A DNA stretch of 64,000 nt from Tiliqua scincoides (taxonomy: Eukaryota > Chordata > Lepidosauria > Squamata > Scincidae). Position numbers and translations under genes: made by a program. Location: positions 81,699,659-81,763,658 of the forward strand of contig NC_089822.1 of assembly GCF_035046505.1 (NCBI RefSeq), written 5' to 3'. The notes under the pieces were generated by a model that worked only from the letters and a program-made list of their open reading frames with translations, did no database searches and was not told the origin of the DNA. This document shows positions 43,441 through 55,706 of the stretch, one piece after another; within the stretch, counting starts at the first letter, position 1, and each line of letters starts with the position of its first letter.

Positions 43441-44029
43441 TTCCCTGATCTCTGTCCAGTCTTGCTTCCTCTTGCTTATTCTCCACTCTTGTTCTTGTAT
43501 CTTCAAAGTCTCTCCCCGCTTTCCTGCTCCTTCTCTGGTTTCTGGCCTCCACTGGCCTCTTCCCTCTGCTCTCTCTCAGGTTTTCACTGACCCGTTCTCC
43601 AGCCTCTGAACTCTGCCTCTGCCTTTCCTCCACAGTCCCAGATGTCCCCCTCTGCTGGTTTGTTCTTTCCTCATTCTTTTTGTCCTTCTGCTCATGGACT
43701 CTCACTCTCCATTCCACCTCATCTCCCCATGGGCTGTCCTTTCAGTCCTCCTGTCTTCCCAGGAGTTCCACTTGATGGTTCCAGCCTCCTATGTGCCAAC
43801 CTGCTCCATGGATCTGAACCAACTTATGTAGCCAGAAGCTGTGGTGATGACAAGTGGCTCCATTTAAGTTGGAAAAAAGCCATGAAATCTAAGGAAAGGC
43901 TCAATCACTGAGTTAACCTTCAGAAAAATTCAAGGCTGTTAGAATGAACTTAGAGAAACTCCTGAAAAGGCAAAAAGTTTTAATGCAAGTAGCAACAGCT
44001 TCCTGATGGCCTGTGCAGTTATATACCTG

Positions 44030-44115
44030 TAATTGGCCTCTAAGACATAAGTGCGGTTTGATTTTGATCAAATACAAAAGTATGGTTTTTGAAAGTCCGC
44101 TGCACCTTCATTGCA
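44030..44115 (-). pseudogene. IFN gene relic: stop region and splice donor only
   Basis: The minus strand reads GCAATGAAG/GTGCAG followed by sequence similar to the beginning of the IFN 3' intron (ACTTTTGTAT block). This is the post-stop region of an IFN gene whose coding exon has been deleted. Mirrored at 59460-59545 in the other arm. Confidence 0.5.
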
Positions 44116-44829
44116 ATACGTGATATGTGGTGAAGAATAAGCTTAGTGGGTAAGTGGGGGATGGGGGTCAAGGTGAACCAACAGAAAATCAGTGGTTACT
44201 ATAGCCAAACAAGAGATGACCAGGGCACAAAGTAGAGTTTTGCCAAGAAAAAGGCTACAGAAGTGAAGAGTCAGATTATGAAGAACACAGAGAAGGGTGT
44301 GTTTTGACTTAAGCAAAAAATTAAAATTGACCCAACTGTATCTGTCTGAAAAGGGTAGATATGATAGATATCGCCGTTTGGGCATAGTAGATCACATTGG
44401 ATCTTTGCTGCAGAGTTGAAGCCGTTGGCTGCATCATTCACAAAGTGTCCAAGTCACATGGAATGCATCACAGAAACAGTGCTGTCTTGTTGGTTCAGAT
44501 GCATTTGACAAGCACTTGTGTGTCATCTGAAGGAAACTCAGATGCCCCGAGACTCCCCTTCCCCACTCATAGCCTGCATCTGCCGCTCACTTCCTACTGC
44601 CTGTGGAGCCCCTGAGGGCCCCCTGCTGTGAGCACCACACCTCTCACTGTTTTCAGCAGTGGCCTAGCTTCTGCAACTTGTGCTGCCACAGCGCTCATTC
44701 TCGCAGTGCAAGGCCCCAATCAGATTTGGACCTTAGAGCTTGTGTGTTGAATTGGGCCAAAAAAATGGAAATCGACCCAACTGTAGTATGAGTACTGATG
44801 TAATTGAAATACTCATAAGGTCGCCATGT

Positions 44830-45416
44830 TGCTTCTACTTCATGTTTTTAATAGTAGTAACAGTTTAAACTTTCCAAAAGCAAGGCATATTATAAATAAT
44901 AGAAAAAAGTTAATAAATAAGTTGACCAGCATACATACTGATTGCAAATGTTGAGATATAAATAACATTTTCACAGTGGTTTTAAAAAGTCAAGGTTTAA
45001 AACAGATAACAGATCAAACTACAGTATGTCATAATTTGCACACCGTATCAAAACCGTTTCCCTGAGATTGCAAAGTGCCGCCCTTCTCAAGCGCAAAACT
45101 CCGTTAATCCCTTGGTGTGTGCTACACCTTGGGAGTGTTTTTCTTCCCCAGTTGATTATGAATGGGGCAATATTATGAACAGGCAGTGGAAATATGTCCA
45201 GGTTTTGCTGGTGCTGTGCTCAGCAGTTCTTAATCAGAGATAACCCTGCAAGGGATTGCAGCGCAGTGATGCCACTGAGGAACGCATGAAGGGAGAAAGG
45301 GAAGAGGAATTTGCAGGGCAGGAATACAGAGGAAGGGGAATGATTCTGAAGCTCTGTCCAAGTAGCAAACTCATTCCGCTGTTGTCAGTGCATCACTCGC
45401 TGACTTCTCTTGAAAG
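44830..45416 (-). other. Terminal 3' UTR exon of the IFN gene at 46080-46637
   Basis: Acceptor CTTTTTAG at 45417-45424 (minus). ATTTATT motifs lie at 44890-44935 and the poly(A) signal ATTAAA at 44847-44852. Matches the + strand exon 58094-58755 of the mirror gene. Confidence 0.62.
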
Positions 45417-46077
45417 CTAAAAAGAAACAGAGAAGTTGTTAAAAGCCCCATAAATCTGAACTTTAAAGTCATTATCTGAAATAGAAAACATTTTCATTTT
45501 TGACATACTTATCACAACATTCTCCAATCCTATGCCTATGTACCTGAGTTTATGTGCTGAGAAGCATAAAAGAGCTACATCTGAGTAGACATGCATAAGA
45601 TTGCACTGTGAATCATGTGATGAAAATGACAGAATGAATTACATAATGTATCCAAAACTGTTCTGTGAGTGACAAATGCCTCCCAACAGCCCTGAATGTT
45701 CTTCTCCGAGGTTAGGGTAGCTACAGAATATCTCACTGAGGTAGGCAAAGGCAATGAGAGTTTGGGATTAGACCTGATCATTGAGATTAGCTGGCAGTGA
45801 CATTGGCGGCAAAGATTAAGAATCTGTTGGAAAAAAAAAAACTTTTGATGAATTTTGAGCACAGCAAAAAGTGCTTTGTTGTAACTGATGCAACAACAAA
45901 ATCTATGCGTGTCATTCTAGTCAGAACTAAGTCCCATTAAGGCTGATCCCAAGTAAACTCATAGGATTGCAGCCCAAGAAACTTATGGTAGTTTGTAGGC
46001 TATACATTCTAAATTGACTTCTATGAAATTTTGTTTTTGGTTTAATACAGAAGTACAACATTTAAAATATTCTGTAC
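45417..46077 (-). other. 3' UTR intron of the IFN gene at 46080-46637
   Basis: Donor GAAG/GTACAG right after TGA; acceptor TTTTTAG. Length 661 bp, the same as in the mirror gene. A short palindromic element lies inside (45905-45975). Confidence 0.65.
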
Positions 46078-46079
46078 CT

Positions 46080-46637
46080 TCATTGTTGAATCCTTTGGAG
46101 GAGTTGGTCGATCAGCACAAGACAATGATGAACTTCAACCTGGACACTCTCCCAGGCACACTGGCTGTACTGTTCCTCTCTCAGAAAGTCCTTGATTCTT
46201 TGGAAGCGAGTCTTTACTCTTAGTCTTGGCGATACAATGCCAGTCTGCCTCTCCACGTTCCAGCATGTTGTCAGACCTTCCATTTGCTCATGCAATCTTT
46301 GCTGGAAAATGATCATGGAAGTCTTATTCCATGCAGATTCGGTATAGTTTTGACAGAAGATCAGTGCTGTCTGCTGGAGGATTTCTTCAATGGCCACTTT
46401 GGCATTCTCTTCCAGGGACATGTTAATGCTTCTGAACATGTCTTTTCTGGGTAAGAATTCAGTTCCATCTTCCATGCATTGCAGGTGAACGATGAGACTC
46501 ATCTTGCTTTGCAGAAGATCCAAGTTGCCCTTGTTTTCATCTTGTAGCCTCTCACGAAAATTGCTGCAGTCCTGAGCTGAGATTTCAGTGCAGAAGAGCA
46601 CCGCTAGACACACAAGCAGGCACCCCTTTGTGATCAT
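46080..46637 (-). CDS. Type I interferon, family member 3
   Basis: 185-residue secreted interferon, protein identical to the gene at 56873-57430. It shares the 21-residue signal peptide, the four conserved cysteines and CAWES with the other family members. It differs from them by an 8-residue deletion after VSPRL (in the loop before helix E), an extra cysteine in LIFCQNYTES where others have Arg or His, and additional N-glycosylation sites (NMS near residue 74 and NKT near 107, besides NYT). The frame is open throughout. It has a stronger TATA box (TATAAATA) than members 1, 2 and 4 and separate IRF clusters, so its induction may differ. Confidence 0.95.
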   Translation of the reverse strand: MITKGCLLVCLAVLFCTEISAQDCSNFRERLQDENKGNLDLLQSKMSLIVHLQCMEDGTEFLPRKDMFRSINMSLEENAKVAIEEILQQTALIFCQNYTESAWNKTSMIIFQQRLHEQMEGLTTCWNVERQTGIVSPRLRVKTRFQRIKDFLREEQYSQCAWESVQVEVHHCLVLIDQLLQRIQQ

Positions 46638-46739
46638 TTTGGAGATGATGGTGTGTGCTCTTGACCAAAGTGCAGAATCTTGGAGATTGGATCTCGAGGA
46701 GGATGTTCTGGCCTGTGGTGCATCTTTGGACCATCACTT

Positions 46740-46830
46740 GTATTTATACCCAGGAGAGAACTTTCCCTTTTTCATTTCCAGTTTCTGAAAGTTTCCCCCT
46801 CTCAAAATAATCTACTTTCACTTTTCTCCT
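46740..46830 (-). promoter_or_regulatory. IFN promoter: canonical TATA box and IRF sites
   Basis: GGTATAAATACA at 46739-46750 (minus), GGAAATGAAAAAGGGAAAGT at 46761-46780, and AAAAGTGAAAGTAG at 46813-46826. The last is nearly the PRDI motif of the IFN-beta promoter. Confidence 0.78.
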
Positions 46831-47487
46831 TCCATCATTTATACCCAAAACACTATTCTGAGATGATATAACTTTTAGGAACAGATTTTCTTTTTCCTTT
46901 TTCATATTTGACAATGAAGTCAAATTATAATATTGTTGATTGGAAAAATCAGAATCTTTTACCAGTCCAACTCTGAGCTTCTCAGACTTCATCTTGTCAT
47001 ATCAAAATCATAAGTTGTTCATATTCCTTGTCTTAAATAAGATGAGACTGAACGATTCAGCAACTAAAGGTGTTCCACCATCTTTATGCAAGTTGTTATG
47101 GTGCAGTTTTTCTGAAACATTTTAATTACAAATTGAAGTGTTTTTTAAAATTAGATTGTACTCACTGCAAATGTGAAACTACAGTGTACTGTACAGTTAA
47201 TGCAAAAATTAGGAAAATTTTATGATATAGACTGAAGCCCTCTACATTAAGTTGGAATCATCACACATTAGAATGTGTTTTTTTTTTTTAATCTTAGGAA
47301 TGTTGTGATGTTAGACTCACTGATCTCACACTGGATATAAACCTGTTGTGTTCCCTTCATTCCTACAGTGGGAAGTATCACCTTATCCAATTTCTGATAG
47401 ACATCACATTTCTTCATGTGTAAGAACAGCCCCATCAGCTCAGAAGGCCCCCACAAATAGATGCTCAACAGATGCTATGCTGTAAGG

Positions 47488-47580
47488 CAGTGTTATTCAA
47501 ACTGTGAGGCGCAGCTCTTTAGGGAGGTGCCAGGAACTCAAAGGGGAGGCGTGGGATGTCCTCTCGTGGCGATATAGTCA
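47488..47580 (+). mobile_element. hAT-type element, left end (split element)
   Basis: Terminus CAGTGTTATTCAAACTGTG, preceded by CTGTAAGG (47480-47487). The same terminus appears inverted at 55640-55706, next to CCGTAAGG on that strand. A matching right terminus with CCGTAAGG is at 61154-61176. See the findings. Confidence 0.65.
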
Positions 47581-47781
47581 CACCCCTAGGCAGCATATGA
47601 GCCTGTCTTCTGCCCATTGTCTTCGCTTTTTTTTTAAAGCAGAAGAAACGGGAGTTGCTCAGCTGCGAGAGTGGCTGCTGCCGCTCCACCCTCTTCCAAG
47701 CATGCAGTCCTCACTGATCCTTGTCTGGTTGGTTTCTTGTTCCCAGCCTGGGATCGCTTCTCATCAAAGCAAAATCTCTCT

Positions 47782-48158
47782 TCCATGCAGTTGGCAAAGG
47801 GGGACGGGAGAGACAAGCACACACTTTACTTGGCCAGGAGCAGAAAAAGGGTACTGTTTTTAAAGTGATTTATTAATCTTGTTGTTTGGCTGAAGAGGAG
47901 AGGCTGTATTTTTAAAGTCATGAATCTTGCTATTTGAAGGGAATACTTATCAGCCAAGTGATTGCCAGCCCAATCCTATCCACACTTTCCTGGGAGTAAG
48001 GCCCGTTGATTCTAATGGGACTTACTTCTGAGTGGACATGCATAGGCTTGAGCTGTGCCTCTCCTAGTCTAGGAGACAAATCAGCTTCCTAACCAAACCC
48101 TTATCAGCTCTGATATATTTTCAAGGTCAATTTTTGTTTTCCCCACCAGCTGCTGGAA
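47782..48158 (+). repeat. Direct repeat shared with 60243-60640
   Basis: Begins TTCCATGCAGTTGGCAAAGG and ends near GGAAAAATTTAAT in both copies. Contains a short palindromic element (47967-48056). It lies immediately before the start of direct duplication copy B. Confidence 0.8.
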
Positions 48159-48502
48159 AAATTTAATTGGGGCAACAGAGGCTTACTCCCAAACAAGGGA
48201 GCAAATGTTCCCTTACCTGGAGGAGACCACCACGACTGCCCCCTCCTGCAGTATGCGGCGCTTGCTCCTGTGGCACAGTTGCATCAGTGTGGTTGGTATT
48301 TGGATAAGGTTGACCAGGAGGTCTGGCTCCGGTGGTAGATCTGTCTCCTTATATGCCTAAAGATCTGGGGATGTCAGTTCTAAGCAAGTGACTGAGAGCT
48401 GTCAATGTGCTGGTAATGTTGATGAATGAAGCCTTGTTGAGAGAAAGGAGTTACTGTCAGCCAAGCATGGGAGGCAAAGCAGCCAGAGAGAGGCCAGACA
48501 GA

Positions 48503-48665
48503 GAAGGAATCCAGCTGGAATGAAGGCGTTCTATGAAAGATTGGAACTATTGTACTGTAAAAATCCTTATGGAGGTTTAGAAAAGTCTGCCTATTTAAAC
48601 CACCTTGAATTAAAGCCTGAGGAGAAATCTGATGACCAAGAAAGGCAGTATATAAATACCGATGC
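48503..48665 (+). mobile_element. SINE 3' part, duplicate of 26185-26345
   Basis: Same truncated Sauria-type SINE tail, carried along by the duplication. Confidence 0.6.
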
Positions 48666-49824
48666 TGATGATAATCTGTTCTTCCATCTCAGGTTGCCAG
48701 TACACATTCAGACCATCATGGTCTTTATCTCCACTGGCTCAGGGCACCCACTGCTTCTCTGGAATCTGATGGAAAGTGGACCTAGGGGTCCTAGGTTCTG
48801 CCAAAAGTTAGCCCCATTTACTGATGGGAGTTGGAAGGAGCTTGGAGGAATGGCGGTTTGAGGCCCAATCCACACAACTGAGGCCCAGTGCAGGGCTTTG
48901 TCAAAGAGTCTCCCACATCCAGGCTTCTGGAGCCTTCTAAATTGAGGCTCCTGAGCTTTGTGTGTGCATGAATTGGAAGAAGGAGGATGGCTCCAGGATT
49001 ATCTCCACTGGCTCAGGGCACCCACTGCTTCTCTGGAATCTGATGGAAGGTGGACCTAGGGGTCCTAGGTTGGATGAAAGGCCTAAAGGGGTGTGCCAAA
49101 GTTTTCATGGAAAGGGGTGAGTTTTGTGGAGGGGATGTGAAGGAAACCATCCTGCAAGTATTCCAGAAATCAAGTCCAAGTATAAGGGGCAGCAAGGAAG
49201 ATTTGAAGAGAGGGAAGATCTTTGGGGAGGGTTGAGGGGATGGAGCTGGAAGAGTGAAGATTGCAGTTAGGACTGTAGTGGGATATGAGAGCTAAGAGGA
49301 AGGGAGAGACTTTGCCAGGAGCCAAGGAAGACTTTGAATATCAGGGCCAGGTGCAAATGCAGGAGTAGATAAGAAGTCAATGAAGAGTTGCAAGGATGGG
49401 AGTGATGGGGGCAGTGTGATGATGGAGATGAATGACCATAGCAGCGGAGTGCTGGCGGGAGGTGAGGAGACAAAGATGAGCAAATAGAAGTTCAGTGCGA
49501 AGGAGGCTGCAGCAGCCAAGGCGAGAGGTAACCAGGGCATGAACTTGAGCTTTGCCGAAAAAGGTGATATAAAAATAGTGTAAAGGGAGAAGCGACATGA
49601 TTGTTGCAGACTGAATATGAGGAAGAAAGGAGAGACGGGAGCTGAGGTGAAGCTGATGCTCAGTGCCTGTGTCTTCACTCGGGAGCAAAAACAGGAAGTG
49701 GGCCAGCTGGACCAGACTCACTCATATCCGTCCGAAAAGGAGAAAAACAGGATGCCACCCCTTTCAACCACACTTTTCGTATTGTTGTTATCCAGATGTG
49801 TAAAATAATTCACAATAACCATAT

Positions 49825-51063
49825 TGCTTCCACTTGCAGTTTTTAATAAGAATCATCTAAAAACTTTCCATCACTAAAGCATACAATAAATAATACAATA
49901 AATAATACTAAAGACAATAAATAAGTTGACCAGCAACATAAATACTGGGAAGAATTTCTTCTTCTTCTTCTTCTTCAGAATATTATATATGACTTGGCAG
50001 TAGCGTTTCAAAATATAAATAACATCTTCAAATTGTATAAAAGAATCAGTTTAAATTATATAGAGCTAGAGGATTTTGTAATCTGCCCACCAAATGAAAA
50101 AAATTTGCCCTGAGCACCCTTCTCCAGAACAAAACTCCACAAGATTCATTGAGGTGTTCTCTGGTGGTCCCAGCCTTGGGGTTGGTTTTTCCTGCAGATT
50201 ATAAATTGTGCAAAGAGCCCTTTGCACACTGATTTTTCCATCATAGACTCCTTGCACATGTTGCAAATTCGAGGGCACAGACACCTTTTCCATAGGGCAG
50301 TAAGTCTTCCCCTTGCCCCATGAGAATCAAATGTATAGCCTACGAATATCCATCACCTGCACCTGCACACAATATAGGGGGATCAGCAGTGTGGGTCTAC
50401 AGGGTTGTTTGTCTGCCATTACCCCCATTTGTATGGGGAGCTTGCCAAGAACCCTAAGTTTTCAAAATCTTCGTTCTCTGGGTGGTTCAGATTTGTCTGT
50501 CCTCACAAAGATGCCTATTCAGCACAAAATCTTGATGGAACAAGGGCCCCTTCTATCCCACTGTGTTCTATAGGATTGTACTGTGCTGTAGTGAGGTGTT
50601 GTGAAGGATGCCTTATTTGTCTTTAGGTGCAGAACCTGCTGCTGGAATCCATGCTGCAATGTAAGCAAGGATCATCCACCCTGTGACAATGGAGGTGAAG
50701 AGTAGAAACAGTGTCAGAGAATCTTCTGATAAATTCTTTGGGATCTCCAAGACTCACTTGGAGTGAGTCATCCTTTCTCTTCTCTGGAAGCCTTTGTTGC
50801 TAATTCCAGACTGCACCTTAATATTTTTAAGAAGCAGTGCCAATTTTTCCATGATTTGTTAGAAGTGTCATTGTACGTAGTGAAGCTTAATCATAGGATT
50901 GCAGCAATAGTGATGCAATTTAGGAACAGAGGAAATAAAAAAAAAAAAGGAAAGCGTAAATTATAACTGCAGGAATCCGGTGGAAGGTGAATGATTTTGG
51001 AGCTCCATCCACATTGTAGTTTCATTCAGCTGTGTTTATTGCATCATTCACTGACTACTGAAG
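49825..51063 (-). other. Terminal 3' UTR exon of the IFN gene at 51907-52485
   Basis: Acceptor TTTCAG at 51064-51069 (minus) behind a long CT tract. ATTTATT cluster at 49885-49925 and ATTAAA at 49842-49847. Confidence 0.62.
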
Positions 51064-51901
51064 CTGAAAAGAAAAGAAAAGGAGAAGTCGTTAAAGCCCA
51101 CATAAAGCCCACATACATTTAGACACATATTCCTTTTAAGTCATCAGAAATATGAAACATTTTGAATGAAAAGGGCTAAGGTTATTGAAACAAAGTAGTG
51201 TGATGAAAATGACAGAATGGGTTGCACTGATGCTGGGTGTTGCTTTTCTACGAGTGACAGATGCCTGCCAATAACACTGAATGTTCTCTTCTGAGGTTGG
51301 GGTGAGTGAAGGCCTTATCACTTAAGGGGGTGAAGACAATGAGACATGGGAACAGACCTCACCACTGACCGTTCTGCACAGTGAAATCTGAGGGACAAAA
51401 CTTTAGGATTTGTTCAGAAAAGCATTGGATTAATTTTTAGAAAAAAAGGAAGGGCTTAGAGATAAATTAGTAAATAGAGGCATGCACCGCTTAACAACTG
51501 TTCACTTAACAATGGACCGCATATATGACGATGCTCAAAGCACAATACAAAGGCTCTTAATGAGGCAATCGCGTCTCCCATAACCTGCAGCAGACTGTTT
51601 TCACCACAGAGAGACTCTTAATGCAAAGAAGAAGCTATCTATCTCCAGTAGCCTGTGCAGCTAGCTAGTGTCTGGCAGAGAGTGTCTGTTTGCACAACAA
51701 AGGCAATCGTTTGGACTGAATGTTCATTTAATGACCTAATCACATAACAACAAGGATAGGAGAACGTATCCCATTCGTTAAGTGGCACACACCTGTACTT
51801 CTTAGCATGGTGTACAGCTTCCAAACTGTGAATTGGCCTTGAATTAAAACATTTTCAATTTGGTTTTATACAAAAGTGCAACATTTAAAAGTACCCTGTA
51901 C
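51064..51901 (-). other. 3' UTR intron of the IFN gene at 51907-52485
   Basis: Donor GAAG/GTACAG; acceptor TTTCAG. Length 838 bp. The stop is one codon earlier than in the sister genes, so the donor is five bases past TAA. Confidence 0.62.
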
Positions 51902-51906
51902 CTTCA

Positions 51907-52485
51907 TTACTGAATCCTTTGGATGAGTTGATTGATTAGCAGGAAACACTGATGAGCTTCGGTCTGGACACTCTCCCAGGCGCACTGGCTGTACTGTTCC
52001 TCTCTCAGAAAGGCCTGGATTCTTTGGAAGTGAGTCTTCACTCTTAGTCTGGTGAGCTGGAACTGCTGCAGTCTTGGCGATACGATGCCAGTCTGCCTCT
52101 CTGCGTTCAAGCATGTTTTCAGATCTTTCATTTGCTCATCTAGTCTTTTCTGGAAAACGTCCATGGAAGTCTCATCCCATGCAGATTTGGTATAGTTTTG
52201 ACGGAAGATCAGTGATGTCTGCTGGAGGATTTCTTCAATGACCACTTTGGCATTCTCTTCCAGGGACATGTCAATGCTTCTGTGCATGTCTTCACTGGGC
52301 AAGAATTCAGTTCCATCTTCCATGCATTGCAGGTGAACGATGAGACTCATCTTGCTCCGCAGAAGTTGCAAGTTGCCCTTGTTTGCTTCATGGAGCCTCT
52401 CACGAAATTTGCTGCAGTCCTGAGCTGAGATTTCAGTGCAGAAGAGCACCGCTAGACACACAAGCAGGCACCCCTTTGTGATCAT
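51907..52485 (-). CDS. Type I interferon, family member 4
   Basis: 192-residue secreted interferon, the duplicate of the gene at 30016. The signal peptide, cysteines 24, 54, 125, 168 and 180, and CAWES are intact. The final glutamine codon has become TAA, shortening the protein by one residue; the old TGA follows directly. The glycosylation site is kept (NYT, followed by KS instead of ES). Met-His replaces Met-Leu in the MHRSID stretch. Promoter, intron and 3' exon are present, so it is probably functional. Confidence 0.95.
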   Translation of the reverse strand: MITKGCLLVCLAVLFCTEISAQDCSKFRERLHEANKGNLQLLRSKMSLIVHLQCMEDGTEFLPSEDMHRSIDMSLEENAKVVIEEILQQTSLIFRQNYTKSAWDETSMDVFQKRLDEQMKDLKTCLNAERQTGIVSPRLQQFQLTRLRVKTHFQRIQAFLREEQYSQCAWESVQTEAHQCFLLINQLIQRIQ

Positions 52486-52586
52486 TTTGGAGATGAGGGT
52501 GTGTGCTCTTGACCAAAGTGCAGAATCTTGGAGATTGGATGTCGGGGAGGATGTTCTGGTCTGTGGTGCATCTTTGGACCATGCCT

Positions 52587-52665
52587 GGTATTTAACTTCA
52601 AGGGCCAGAGTTTTGGTTTTCCCTTTTCACTTTTGCCTTTCTTTCAGCACTCTGCTTTCACTTCT
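52587..52665 (-). promoter_or_regulatory. IFN promoter: TATA-like element and IRF sites
   Basis: GTTAAATACC at 52587-52596 (minus) and GAAA-type IRF sites at 52613-52665, as in members 1 and 2. Confidence 0.75.
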
Positions 52666-53789
52666 GATCTTCCTTTAAGTTTAACGATCATGTCGACCCC
52701 CAATGCTATTCTGGGCCGATGTCAAAATTTGGGGAACAGATTCCATTTGTGGTTCTTCACATTTCTAAAAGACCATGAATTAATGTGAAAAAGAATTTGG
52801 GTGAGAGTGAAAATCAAAAGTACCTTGCTGCGTCAAATCTGCGTTTTCAATCTTCTTGTCATGAGCTCAGAATGACAAACTGTTGGAATTTGTCAAAAAC
52901 GTTGTTCTTTTACTGACCCAAGTGGAACAATCGAGAGAGATTTGACTGTCCTGCCTTTGTCCTGAAGCCACATAAGTCTGATACACACATGCATGTATTC
53001 TAGAATTTTAAGGCCAGCCACCCAGAAGGCCCGCCACCCAGCAATGAGACCATATTGCAAACCTAAAGATAGCAGCAGCTGCCACGGTGCAACAAGCAGA
53101 GCTGCTGCATGCAAAAACCGTGTGCTTGAAAAAGTCCTCCCATCCAGCCTGGCCTCCCTAATGCAATTTTTAGGATCCTTTTGTCCTTGCAGCCCAGAAG
53201 TAAGTGACCTGTGACATTGTTGCATAATGTGTTTTGTGTCGTTGCTATTTGCTTCCAGGTTCCAGTGCTGGGAATAGCATTACTGGCTAGATAGGTTTGG
53301 GAAGTGCTGCCATTGCCCTTGGTTCGGGCTAAGAGAACCACAACTTGGCCACGGTGTCACACCATAGCCTTAGCCTTGGAACCACTCTCGTGTCTTCTCC
53401 CTTTCCTCTCCAGTTCTCACCTCCCTGGTTTTCCAGACTCAGATCTTTCTTGGATAACCTTCCTACTGCCCAGATATGGCTTCGTAGGTTTAAGCGTGCC
53501 CTGCAAGCATTGTGCAGCTGTTCATGGAATTATCCAGGTAAGGAAAGCAAGGCCAGCTGTATGCTAAATCAGTCATGCAAGAAACTGCTCTGATGAACCA
53601 AAGTGAGACCTGTGGGGATCAGAGGCTTCTTGCCATGAGTCCTATTCCGAACTATGTATTATAGTATTATGATACTAGCCTGGATCGTGGTCTCCTGGCA
53701 GGCACCCAGCACCATGTACACATGTCCACCAACGTTACGCATCAAATAGAACAAAGAAGACAACCCTCTCTTATTTTAGCTTCAGGAAG

Positions 53790-55248
53790 TTTTTATTTAT
53801 TTAAAATAAGTACAGGCAATAAATAAAGGTATTCAAGTTAATGACCAGCAATATTAGTATCTTCTAATTCATTGAATAGGAATTGCATCTTCACAATGTT
53901 CCCGGAGGATCAATATTTTAAAATGGTACAAAACTATAGTACATTTAATCTGGACTCTATATATGGGAATAATTTGCCTGAGAGATTGCTTGCATTTCGC
54001 ATGCCGCATTTTCCCCATATATGATCCCATTGGGGTCTGGACAAGTACAGATCTTTGGAGAGTTTCTCAGCTAATTATCAATTAACTTTTTTATTAATGT
54101 TTCTATACCAGACAGTCCAATAAGGAACCACTGCTGTTCTGACATGGAGTTTTCCCCACTACAGAGGATTATGGGACATGTTTCAGGCACACATTTTGTT
54201 TATTACGTGGGCTGTAGCAAAACTATAGGGTGCAGATAGTGCTAACATCATAGGGTGGCATCATTGGAGGGGGTGACAAGGGTGTGACACCCGCCATAGC
54301 GTGGCAAGGCAGCTGGCGCAGAGGAGCTGCTGTGGGACAAGGCAACAGCAAGCCACCTTGGTGTTGCTCCACTTGATAGCACTGCAGCAAATGGCTGATC
54401 CGCAGAGCTGACTCCATTCTCAAGGGGAGGCCTGGGAAGGGACAAGTGCACGTCTTCCCTGTGCCAGCTCCTCCAGCTAGCTCCAGTCAACCTTGAAGGT
54501 GCGCAGTGGCACCAACCCAGCTGTAGCAGTGAGACCAGCAGCAGCAGCCTCCTTAGCACCCACCTCATTGAGCTGCTCCTTGCACACATCACTGGCTGTG
54601 TGGAGCCCCCACAGCCACATCTGCTGCTGCTCCTGGGAGCCACTGCCACATCGGGTGGGGCGGAAGGGGCCCTGCTAGGCTGGCTTCTGGCCTTCCTCCC
54701 ACCTTTCCTCTTCCACAGAGGCAGTCCAGGAGGGGCAAGACCAGAAAGAGCTGAGCCATGGACGTGACAGCAACCACACTGGGTGACCCAGTGCAGTGGG
54801 TCGCTGTACATGAGGTACAGTGGAGCCACTGCACATGAGCCATTCCTGTTTTGCTTTCGTTTTCCATTTGTTCCTTTGTGCTCAGTATGTTTTCCTCACG
54901 TCTTCTGCATATCTCCTTCGTGATCTACTTCACTGGAAAAGTTTGTGTTTCCTAATGGCTTCTTCATATGCTGACATGCAATTCCAATTTGTCCATGTTT
55001 ACTTGGAAGTAAGTCACAGTATGTGCAGTCACACATACTTCCAGATAAATATCAATGGGTTATATCAATACATCAGTAGGTTGGTAGCCCTTGTGAAACC
55101 ACTGAGCAACAGATGAGATGCAGTCAGAAAGAACAATGCTTTTGCTCTCCAGAAACACATCACTGGGAAGAGTGAAAGAGGAATCTCTGGATCAGGTTGC
55201 AGATTCATTCAGCTGCTTTTGTTGTTGCATCACCTGCTGTGGGTTATG
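53790..55248 (-). pseudogene. Orphan IFN 3' UTR exon, uninterrupted copy
   Basis: Counterpart of 31890-32456 plus 39104-39610 without rDNA. The acceptor CTCTCTAG at 55249-55256 (minus) is intact and ATTTATT motifs are at 53795-53830, but no IFN coding sequence follows at higher coordinates. The segment 54341-54744 is absent from copy A. Confidence 0.6.
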
Positions 55249-55639
55249 CTAGAGAGAAAAAGAGAACTGGTCATAACTCCCCATTAATTAAGCAAAGTCT
55301 TTTAGAAGTCATTCTTTGAAAAACCCAACATAGAAGATTTTAAAACAGTTGTACTAGGATTTTTTACTTTTCCGAAGAATGATGGATGACTTTCTTCAGA
55401 ATCTTTCAGTGACTCAAAGATAGCAGAATGGTTGGGGTGGAAGAATATTTTGGGGGGTGTATGGATTCAATCTGTGTGTCTCAGTGGCAGCACTAGGATT
55501 CGTGTCATCCGGTGCGGGAGGCCTGCGCATCACCCCATGCAGTGGGCAACGCAACACCCCAGGTGGTGGGTGTGGTGATGTACCATCGCCCCGCCCCCAC
55601 TGGTTTTTTGTGTGACTGTATCGCTGTGAAAGAACATCC

Positions 55640-55706
55640 CGCGCCGCCCCTTTGAGTTCCTGGCGCCTCCGTAAAGAGCCGCGCCCTTACAGTTTGAATA
55701 ACACTG
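55640..55706 (-). mobile_element. hAT-type element, left end (inverted copy)
   Basis: Minus strand begins CAGTGTTATTCAAACTGTAA and is preceded by CCGTAAGG (55707-55714). Matches 47488-47560. Confidence 0.65.

Larger units (their letters stand above)
43445..47475 (+). repeat. Inverted segmental duplication, left arm
   Basis: Reverse-complement match to 56025-60198, with an IFN gene encoding an identical protein in each arm. The 43445-43815 part is pyrimidine-rich and opens meaningless frames. The right arm has about 60 extra bases near 59750-59815 and a 56-bp tandem duplication near 58544-58655. Confidence 0.9.
48170..54340 (+). repeat. Direct segmental duplication, copy B
   Basis: Counterpart of 25853-32456. 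It lacks the 0.3-kb tandem block of copy A and continues without rDNA into 54745-55640. Confidence 0.85.

Noticed and set aside
43313-43717. 134-codon charged protein on the minus strand
   Set aside because: It lies in a pyrimidine-rich low-complexity stretch, and the mirror copy in the right arm does not conserve the frame.
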